Source: SAR116 cluster bacterium
GTDB lineage: Bacteria; Pseudomonadota; Alphaproteobacteria; Puniceispirillales; Marisalimonadaceae
Assembly: GCA_002691795.1 (NCBI GenBank)
Contig: NZIY01000075.1
Location: 9,126 to 14,630, forward strand
Direction: 5' to 3'
DNA: 5,505 nucleotides
A model generated the notes under the pieces. It was not told where the DNA came from. It saw only the letters and a list, made by a program, of their open reading frames with translations, and searched no databases. A program made the translations under genes and the position numbers. Below are positions 1-5,194 of the stretch, in pieces; positions within the stretch are counted from its first letter, which is position 1; every line of letters starts with the position of its first letter.

Positions 1-464
1 TATTAATCAAAGGAGCTGTTGGTCATAAAAAACCAGAGCTTCTAAAAGCTACTATATGTTCTGAAAGTGGTTTCATGGGAGAGGCTGAAATGAGTTATGC
101 TGGACCAAATGCACTTCAAAGAGCCAAATTAGCTCTAGAAGTCATTGAAAAAAGAATCCAAAAAATTGGATTACAAGGCAAAACTAGATTTGATATTATT
201 GGCGCAGGCTCGGTTCATTTTTCATCTAGTGAAGAAAGTAATTACTATAATGAATCAGATGGAGATTATAGGATAAGATCAGCAGGTTTTTTTGAAAAAA
301 AAGAAGATGCCGAACAATTTGTAGCTGAAACTTACTCTCTTTATTGTTCTGGCCCATCTGCTGGAGGAGGTGCAAGGACTGCCATCACTAAAGAATCATC
401 AACAGCATCAATCTTAATTGATAGAAAAATTGTAGAACCACAAATAAATATAGAAATAATTTAA
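1..464 (+). CDS. AtuA-family (DUF1446) protein, C-terminal part (5' end outside window)
   Basis: This is the open reading frame entering from the left edge in the frame of codon 3-5 and ending at TAA 462-464; about 153 codons are visible. The ATG at 75 is internal: the frame stays open upstream and already reads as family sequence (GAVGHKKPELLKATI). Recognisable family blocks are GFMGEAEMSYAGP (about fragment residues 23-35), followed by a helix of the type ALQRAKLALEVI, and near the end SGPSAGGGARTAI (about residues 116-128). These match the C-terminal half of AtuA-like proteins, named for acyclic terpene utilization in Pseudomonas, where AtuA is tied to citronellol/geraniol breakdown but its exact reaction is not settled. 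It is probably cytoplasmic, with no membrane segment in the visible part. The ferredoxin-fold domain that many AtuA proteins carry at their C-terminus is absent here and is encoded by the next gene, 63-69 bp downstream. The family call is firm; the substrate is unknown, and nothing in the window is specific to terpenes. Confidence 0.88.
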   Translation, partial: LIKGAVGHKKPELLKATICSESGFMGEAEMSYAGPNALQRAKLALEVIEKRIQKIGLQGKTRFDIIGAGSVHFSSSEESNYYNESDGDYRIRSAGFFEKKEDAEQFVAETYSLYCSGPSAGGGARTAITKESSTASILIDRKIVEPQINIEII

Positions 465-471
465 TTAAATC

Positions 472-500
472 TTGATTTAATTTAACATGTTAAATAAATT
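472..500 (+). promoter_or_regulatory. Possible promoter with palindromic operator in its spacer
   Basis: In the 63-bp gap after the AtuA-family gene, TTGATT (472-477) and TAAATT (495-500) sit 17 bp apart, a plausible weak sigma70-type -35/-10 pair. A perfect 16-bp palindrome, ATTTAACATGTTAAAT (480-495), fills the spacer almost exactly; the flanks add further partial symmetry. A dimeric repressor bound there would block the promoter. The surrounding DNA is very AT-rich, so both the promoter match and part of the palindrome could be chance. The two-gene unit downstream could equally be transcribed by read-through from the AtuA gene. Confidence 0.28.
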
Positions 501-524
501 AATTAATTCTTTAAAGTTTTACCT

Positions 525-528
525 AGGA
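525..528 (+). promoter_or_regulatory. Ribosome binding site deciding the start of the AtuA-like small gene
   Basis: AGGA at 525-528 overlaps the first possible ATG (528) and lies 5 nt before a second in-frame ATG at 534. The spacing favours 534. The longer reading from 528 has no good Shine-Dalgarno at the usual distance. Confidence 0.45.
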
Positions 529-533
529 TGAAG

Positions 534-908
534 ATGTTAAAAAAAATACAATTACCCGTTCATTCTATAGCTCATAGCAGGGCTGGAGACAAAGGAGATG
601 TATCGAATGTTTCTTTAATTTCTTATAATAAATATGGCTGGAAAAACATACGAGAAAATGCAACAGAAGATATCGTTTTATCTATTTTTAAGCATTTTGG
701 CGCTACAAGCGTAAAAAGATACGAATTATCAAATTTAATGGCTTTAAATTTTGTTATTCAAAATGCTCTTGGAGGTGGAGTAAATAGTTCCTTAAGACTT
801 GACAGACATGGCAAAACTTTATCTTCTTACCTACTTTATCATTTGATACTTGATGTATCTTTAGATATGATGCCTGATGGCTCTCCTTATAGAGAAAAAT
901 TCAAATAA
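534..908 (+). CDS. AtuA-like ferredoxin-fold domain protein (stand-alone)
   Basis: This small protein has 124 residues from ATG 534, or 126 if ATG 528 is used. It matches the AtuA-like C-terminal domain: near the N-terminus it has a beta strand followed by HSRAGDKGDVSN (residues 14-25), where the family has H-x-RSGDKGD-x-xN. In the middle is RYELSNLMALNFV, and then ALGGGVNSSLRLDRHGKTL, all family hallmarks. In many proteins this domain is fused to the end of AtuA; here it follows the AtuA core as its own gene, so the two products very probably act as one complex in the cytoplasm. It ends 14 bp before the TPP-enzyme gene, so the two are almost certainly co-transcribed. The start at 534 was chosen for its AGGA 5 nt upstream. 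There is no signal peptide or membrane segment. The domain's biochemical role is not established; the family call is strong. Confidence 0.85.
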   Translation: MLKKIQLPVHSIAHSRAGDKGDVSNVSLISYNKYGWKNIRENATEDIVLSIFKHFGATSVKRYELSNLMALNFVIQNALGGGVNSSLRLDRHGKTLSSYLLYHLILDVSLDMMPDGSPYREKFK

Positions 909-922
909 AATAAGGAATTAGT

Positions 923-2587
923 ATGATCGAAGCTGGAACATTAATTGTAAAAATTTTAGAAAAACAAAGAGTGGAGAGAGTATTTTGTGTACCTGGTGAA
1001 AGTTATTTGTCAGTCATGAATGGTTTACAAGACACTTCTATTGAGACTATTTTATGTAAACATGAAGGTGGAGCTTCTATTATGGCAGAAGCGGATGGCA
1101 AGCTTACAGGAAGACCAGGAATTGCTTTTGTAACTAGAGGCCCTGGAGCAACAAATGCTGCATCTGGTATCCATATAGCTCAACAGGATAGCACACCTTT
1201 AATAATGTTTGTTGGTCAAGTTGAAAGAAAGATGTTTGCAAGAGATGCATTTCAAGAGGTTGATTATCAACAACTTTTTGGCGGCATGTGTAAAATGGTA
1301 TTCGAAATTCAAGAAGCACAGAGAATACCTGAAATTCTTTCACGAGCATTTCATATTTGCTTAAGCGGCAGGCCAGGGCCTGTAATAATAACACTACCAG
1401 AGGATATGTTGAGAGATGAAGTTGATGAAAATCCTATTGATTTTGTTTCTGTTCCAAAATCAGGGCCAACCAATGAAGATTTAGCAATATACGTAGAACA
1501 ATTAAAATCTTCTAAAAATCCTGTTATCATTGTAGGTGGTTCAGTTTGGTCAAAAGAAGCTACCTTAAACCTTGAAAAATTTTCAGAACTTACAAACGTC
1601 CCTATATATACTTCTCATAGAAGACAAAGTTTTTTTAATAACTTACACAAAAATTATGCTGGAGATCTTGGGCTTGGAGTAAATCCTGAAGTTATAAAAA
1701 ATATTAAGGAAAGTGATTTTATAACTTTATTGGGAAATAGGCTAAGTGAAAACCCATCACAAGCTTTTACACTTTTAGATATACCTCAAAATAAAAAGTT
1801 TTTAGCTCATATTCACCCTGGGCCTGAAGAAATAGGTAAGATCTATAAGCCTAATCTTGGAATAGTTTCTAATCCAATTAATTTTATTAAAAGTCTAAAA
1901 AATACAATTGAAAATTTAAGTAATACGGATTTCTTCAAAAAAGAAAATAATTGTGACCGTTTACATCAAAACTATTTGGAATGGGGAGATCAAAATCTTC
2001 TTGCACCTAATTCTGGAGTAGACTTAACAAGGTGCATTAGAGAATTAAAATCTGAAATCGATGAAAAAACAATAATTACCAATGGTGCTGGTAATTATGC
2101 TGTTTGGGTTCATAGATTGTTTAGATTTACACAAATACAAACTCAATTAGCACCGATTTCAGGGTCAATGGGTTATGGTGTTCCTGCGGCAATCGCTGCA
2201 AAATTGAGATTTAAAAACTCAAATGTTATTGCATTCGCAGGTGATGGTTGTTTTCAAATGACGCATAATGAATTTGCCACTGCAGTCCAATTCAACGCCG
2301 GTATAGTAATAATTGTTATTGATAATGAGATGTACGGGACTATAAGAATGCATCAACATAAAAATTATCAAGGTAAATACAAACATACAGGTTTAAAAAA
2401 TCCAGATTTTGCAAAATTTGCTGACGCTATGGGTGGAATTGGTATTAAAGTAGATAAAACGGACGAATTTATTGATAAATTCAAAACTGCAAAAGAATGG
2501 TCAAATAAAAATAATCTACCGAGTTTACTTCATGTAAAGACTGGTCAAGAAATGGTATTACCTGGTAAAAGATTTGATCAAATTTAA
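923..2587 (+). CDS. Thiamine-pyrophosphate-dependent enzyme, acetolactate synthase/benzoylformate decarboxylase superfamily
   Basis: This 554-residue enzyme has the usual three TPP domains. The N-terminal pyrimidine-binding domain spans about residues 1-165, with VFCVPGESYL at 20-29, the cofactor-activating glutamate E48 in KHEGG, and then TRGPGATNA and GRPGPVIITLPEDML. The middle domain spans about 190-330 and has GNRLSE at 271-276. The C-terminal PP-binding domain carries G440-D441-G442 and, 26 residues after D441, N468 in the DNEMYG motif; D441 and N468 would hold the Mg2+/diphosphate. AAGGA at 912-916, 6 nt before the ATG, supports the start. The VFCVPGESYL, IHIAQQDSTP and MYGTIRMHQ blocks place it in a clade widespread in alphaproteobacteria that databases label only as TPP-binding protein. 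It lacks the RFDDRVTG-type FAD motif expected in anabolic acetolactate synthase, and no regulatory subunit gene (ilvH) follows, so a role in valine synthesis is unlikely. Probable reaction: decarboxylation or carboligation of a 2-oxo acid; the substrate is unknown. Confidence 0.9.
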   Translation: MIEAGTLIVKILEKQRVERVFCVPGESYLSVMNGLQDTSIETILCKHEGGASIMAEADGKLTGRPGIAFVTRGPGATNAASGIHIAQQDSTPLIMFVGQVERKMFARDAFQEVDYQQLFGGMCKMVFEIQEAQRIPEILSRAFHICLSGRPGPVIITLPEDMLRDEVDENPIDFVSVPKSGPTNEDLAIYVEQLKSSKNPVIIVGGSVWSKEATLNLEKFSELTNVPIYTSHRRQSFFNNLHKNYAGDLGLGVNPEVIKNIKESDFITLLGNRLSENPSQAFTLLDIPQNKKFLAHIHPGPEEIGKIYKPNLGIVSNPINFIKSLKNTIENLSNTDFFKKENNCDRLHQNYLEWGDQNLLAPNSGVDLTRCIRELKSEIDEKTIITNGAGNYAVWVHRLFRFTQIQTQLAPISGSMGYGVPAAIAAKLRFKNSNVIAFAGDGCFQMTHNEFATAVQFNAGIVIIVIDNEMYGTIRMHQHKNYQGKYKHTGLKNPDFAKFADAMGGIGIKVDKTDEFIDKFKTAKEWSNKNNLPSLLHVKTGQEMVLPGKRFDQI

Positions 2588-2588
2588 T

Positions 2589-3770
2589 TTAATTTAAATC
2601 TTTAAGATAGAAATTATTATTTATAGAAAGTTTTTCTTTTGGCAAACTTTTAATATCTTTGCAACAAACTTGCTCCATAACATTTTGGATTTCATCTTTT
2701 ATTATATCATGAACATGTTGAGCACCTGGTTCCCCTAAAGCTGCCATGCCAATGAAAAAAGGTCTACCTGTCATAACAAAGTTAGCACCTAACATAATTG
2801 CTTTACACATATCTTGCCCAGAATAAAACCCACTATCTATAATAATAGGGAAATCTTTTTTCAGATTTTTTCTAACATCTGGAAGAATTTGTATAGGACT
2901 TGGAGCTAAATCAAGTTGCCTTCCACCATGATTAGATAAATAAATACAGTCAATAATTCTAGAGGCTTTTACTGCATCATCAGAATGCATGATACCCTTT
3001 AATACAACTGGCCCTTTCCAAATATCTTTTACTTCTTTTAAGTAATCCCAATCTAAAAATCTTTTCATTTGACTTCCGGCAAAACCAGCTTTGACCTTTT
3101 TTGTGCCATGCCAGTTACCATCGGTATATTGATCCATTGTTCCAAATTTTGGCAAACCATTTGTTAAAGTTTGAATAGACCATGACGGTCTAATTGCAGC
3201 ATGATAAAACGTCCTTAAGTTATTTTTCGGAGGAACGGATACACCAGCCAATCTCAGCCTTTCTCGTCTACTAGATGCCGGAATATCAGCTGTAACAACT
3301 AGCACTTTATAATTTGAATTTTTAGCTCTTTTTAATAAATCATTACGAATTGATTTATCATCAGGAGGATAAAGTTGAAACCAACCTTTTCCATCCAAAT
3401 GTTTTGCCGTATCTTCTATTGAGGCACAGGCAACGGTTGATAATGTAAAAGGAATATTATTTTTAACAGACATTTTTGCTAGATATTTCTCTGCACGAGG
3501 CCAAATCAAACCGGTCAGACCTACTGGGGCCACACCAAATGGAGCATCATATGTAGAACCAAAAAGATTTACTTTTAAATTTGGTTCAACCACACCTTGA
3601 ACATATTTTGGTGTAAGAAAAATATTTTTTAAAATCTCTGTATTGTTTTTAATAGCTAAATCATAGCCCGTTCCAGAAAAAAGATATTCAGAAGCAAAAT
3701 GAGGCAACCTTTTTTTTGCCTTTGTAATCAAATCAAGAACCCTAGGATATTTATCCATTAAATTTATCAT
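2589..3770 (-). CDS. FMN-dependent alpha-hydroxy-acid dehydrogenase/oxidase (LldD/mandelate dehydrogenase/glycolate oxidase family)
   Basis: The 393-residue protein is a full-length TIM-barrel flavoenzyme oxidising an (S)-2-hydroxy acid to a 2-oxo acid. Visible family residues are the active-site tyrosine in EYLFSG near the N-terminus, FQLY with the second tyrosine, SRRE (substrate/FMN arginine region), K258 in LKGIM, the catalytic base H281 and substrate-binding R284 in SNHGGRQLD, D312 in IIDSG, and the FMN phosphate motif G335-R336 in MTGRPF. One oddity: the motif normally DxGxRxG reads DSGFYSG, with Tyr316 where the family has an FMN-phosphate-binding arginine. The start is uncertain: ATGs at 3770 and 3758 are both in frame and neither has a clear Shine-Dalgarno. 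Its stop lies one base from the stop of the convergent TPP gene. The substrate (lactate, glycolate, mandelate or another hydroxy acid) cannot be told from sequence; pairing with a TPP decarboxylase-like gene recalls the mandelate pathway. I see no transmembrane segment. Confidence 0.9.
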   Translation of the reverse strand: MINLMDKYPRVLDLITKAKKRLPHFASEYLFSGTGYDLAIKNNTEILKNIFLTPKYVQGVVEPNLKVNLFGSTYDAPFGVAPVGLTGLIWPRAEKYLAKMSVKNNIPFTLSTVACASIEDTAKHLDGKGWFQLYPPDDKSIRNDLLKRAKNSNYKVLVVTADIPASSRRERLRLAGVSVPPKNNLRTFYHAAIRPSWSIQTLTNGLPKFGTMDQYTDGNWHGTKKVKAGFAGSQMKRFLDWDYLKEVKDIWKGPVVLKGIMHSDDAVKASRIIDCIYLSNHGGRQLDLAPSPIQILPDVRKNLKKDFPIIIDSGFYSGQDMCKAIMLGANFVMTGRPFFIGMAALGEPGAQHVHDIIKDEIQNVMEQVCCKDIKSLPKEKLSINNNFYLKDLN

Positions 3771-3848
3771 ATAGAATTTGGTTTTAAATAAAGTTTATAT
3801 AATATTAATATTATAAAAATTTAATTTGTAAAAATAAAAAGGTAAAAA
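3771..3848. promoter_or_regulatory. Divergent promoter/operator region with 18-bp palindrome
   Basis: This 78-bp gap separates two divergent genes, so both promoters should lie in it. A perfect 18-bp palindrome occupies 3798-3815 (TATAATATTAATATTATA); allowing one mismatched pair it extends to 3794-3819. It begins with TATAAT, the -10 consensus, on the plus strand and by symmetry with TATAAT on the minus strand (3815 to 3810). No good -35 hexamer is found at 16-18 bp on either side: TTGGTT at 3778 is 14 bp away, and minus-strand TTTACA at 3832-3827 is 11 bp away. For the plus gene, AAAAAGG at 3836-3842 is a good ribosome binding site 6 nt before ATG 3849. Confidence 0.5.
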
Positions 3849-4550
3849 ATGATCGAAAATCCTCCATTAATTCAAATAAAAAAAATTAAACAAGAAAATA
3901 AACCAACCTCAGAGCAATTAGCATTATTTCATAATGTTCCAACTGGTTTTATATGCGATGCCCTTGAAGGTTATGCTGCACTAAATGGTAATATAAAACT
4001 TTTAGATGATTCGGATAAAAACCTTCATATAGTTGGTTCTGCTCTTACTGTTGAAAGTGGTGCAGCTGATGTTTTAGGAATGCAAATAGTATTAAATGAA
4101 ATCAAAATTAATGATATAATTGTTAATACAGTTAATGGTTGGCAAGAAACAGCATCAGTAGGTGACAGCATTATTGGCATGATAAGAAATAATGGTGGAA
4201 AAGCTATCGTAACTGACGGCCCTATTAGAGATTATAATGGAGTAATTGAAACAAAAGTTCCTTGCTTTTGCACAGGCATAAATCCAAATTCTCCTTATAA
4301 CAGTGGTCCAGCTAAAATTGGTTTTCCCATTACAATTGGAGGAATGTTAGTTAAATCCGGTGATTTAATTATTGGAGATGTTGATGGTGTCGCAGTAATT
4401 CCTTTTGAAAGAATTGATGAAATTGCTAAAAAAGTTCAAAGGGTTACAGAAATCGAAAAAGGAAGAGACGCTGAAGTTCAAAATGGTCTAAAAATACCAC
4501 AAAAAATAGTTGAATTGATAAACAGTGATAAAGTTAAATATTATGATTAA
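3849..4550 (+). CDS. RraA / 4-hydroxy-4-methyl-2-oxoglutarate aldolase family protein
   Basis: At 233 residues, this is a typical member of the RraA/HMG-aldolase fold, which in catabolism is a divalent-metal-dependent class II aldolase and oxaloacetate decarboxylase. The active-site signature D-X20-R-D is present: D106 in SVGD, then R127-D128 in DGPIRD. Other family blocks are VPTGFICDALEG at 30-41, the PCFCTG segment at 138-143, GGMLVKSGD at 164-172 and GDVDGVAVIP at 176-185. Known substrates in the family are 4-hydroxy-4-methyl-2-oxoglutarate and 4-carboxy-4-hydroxy-2-oxoadipate, which yield pyruvate with pyruvate or oxaloacetate. The same fold without aldolase function is RraA, the RNase E regulator, but the DxRD-type active site and the catabolic neighbours favour an enzyme. 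The start at 3849 is supported by AAAAAGG 6 nt upstream. The stop interlocks with that of the opposing CoA-transferase gene. The substrate remains unassigned. Confidence 0.87.
   Translation: MIENPPLIQIKKIKQENKPTSEQLALFHNVPTGFICDALEGYAALNGNIKLLDDSDKNLHIVGSALTVESGAADVLGMQIVLNEIKINDIIVNTVNGWQETASVGDSIIGMIRNNGGKAIVTDGPIRDYNGVIETKVPCFCTGINPNSPYNSGPAKIGFPITIGGMLVKSGDLIIGDVDGVAVIPFERIDEIAKKVQRVTEIEKGRDAEVQNGLKIPQKIVELINSDKVKYYD
4547..4550. other. Shared TTAA: interlocking stop codons of convergent genes
   Basis: The four bases TTAA at 4547-4550 supply TAA (4548-4550) for the plus-strand RraA-family gene and TAA (complement of 4547-4549) for the minus-strand CoA-transferase gene. The two reading frames therefore overlap by 4 bp at their ends, and no intergenic terminator can exist. 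Confidence 0.9.
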
Positions 4551-5194
4551 TTAGGTAATATTTTTGCATCTGTTACTTTTTGCAAAAAATCAAAGTCAAT
4601 TTGTTCGCAAATTTCATTTAATTTAAATCCATCGGGAGTTATATCTAATGTAGCTAAATTAGAATAAACTCTTGTCACTACAGATTTTCCAGTAAGAGGT
4701 AAAGAACATTTTTTTAGAAATTTTGAATTACCATCTTTTGTTGTGTGTTGAGACATAACAAAAACATTTTTAGCACCAACAACTAAATCCATCGCTCCAC
4801 CAACAGCAGGAATTCCTTTTCCAGTAGTCCAATTTGCAAGATCACCATTCTCTGAAACCTCCATTGCGCCTAAAACACAATAATCAATATGACCACCTCT
4901 TATCATAGAAAAACTATCTGCATGATGGCAATAACTACCTCCAGGTAAAATAGTAACCGGTTTTTTTCCTGCATTGATTAACTCAAAATCTAATTCATTT
5001 TCATTAGCAGGTGGCCCCATACCTAAAAGACCATTTTCTGAATGATAAATAATTTCCTTATTATCATCCACAAATTTTGACACCAACTCTGGCATGCCAA
5101 TACCTAAATTAACATATGAACCATGAGGGAATTCATTAGCAATTTTTTCTGCAATTTCGTCTTTGGTCCAACCTACATTCATTAATTCATTCAT
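4547..5194 (-). CDS. 3-oxoacid / 3-oxoadipate CoA-transferase, subunit B
   Basis: The 215-residue product has the usual length for the B (beta) subunit of type I CoA-transferases (ScoB, AtoA, PcaJ). It shows YVNLGIGMPELV at 27-38, then SENGLLGMGP at 52-61 with the catalytic glutamate E53, which forms the glutamyl-CoA thioester. Further on are LINAGKKPVT, SFSMIRGGHID, VLGAMEVSENGDLANW, GGAMDLVVGAK and the C-terminal KCSLPLTG. The enzyme moves CoA from succinyl-CoA or acetyl-CoA to a 3-oxo acid (acetoacetate or 3-oxoadipate), letting a thiolase cut it next; it works in the cytoplasm as an A/B heteromer. ATG 5194 is favoured because it overlaps the stop of the A gene as ATGA, the usual translational coupling for this pair; ATG 5182 is an in-frame alternative. 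Sequence alone does not separate the acetoacetate and 3-oxoadipate types. Confidence 0.93.
   Translation of the reverse strand: MNELMNVGWTKDEIAEKIANEFPHGSYVNLGIGMPELVSKFVDDNKEIIYHSENGLLGMGPPANENELDFELINAGKKPVTILPGGSYCHHADSFSMIRGGHIDYCVLGAMEVSENGDLANWTTGKGIPAVGGAMDLVVGAKNVFVMSQHTTKDGNSKFLKKCSLPLTGKSVVTRVYSNLATLDITPDGFKLNEICEQIDFDFLQKVTDAKILPN

Noticed and set aside
75..77. ATG as the start of a short 129-residue gene
   Set aside because: The frame is open to the window edge and the upstream codons already read as AtuA-family sequence, so this methionine is internal.
465..527. Rho-independent terminator after the AtuA-family gene
   Set aside because: The only symmetry is the 16-bp palindrome at 480-495, which has no loop, almost no G-C pairs and no following T-run.
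1134..1394. 86-codon open frame on the minus strand
   Set aside because: It lies wholly inside the TPP-enzyme gene, opposite conserved catalytic-domain sequence; its product resembles no family I know.
923..2587. Annotation as anabolic acetolactate synthase large subunit (ilvB)
   Set aside because: No FAD-motif match, no ilvH downstream, and sequence blocks of another clade.
2625..2640. Small hairpin AGAAA-GTT-TTTCT followed by Ts, as a terminator for the TPP gene
   Set aside because: A five-pair AT-rich stem is too weak and lies inside the opposing oxidase coding region; likely chance.
3849..4550. Annotation as RNase E inhibitor RraA proper
   Set aside because: The protein is longer than typical RraA (about 160 residues), keeps the aldolase D-X20-R-D residues, and sits among catabolic genes.
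4561..4588. Inverted repeat TTTTTGCA / TGCAAAAA with a 12-nt loop, as a terminator for the RraA-family gene
   Set aside because: The stem is nearly all A-T, no T-run follows it in the plus direction, and it lies in the coding sequence of the CoA-transferase B gene.
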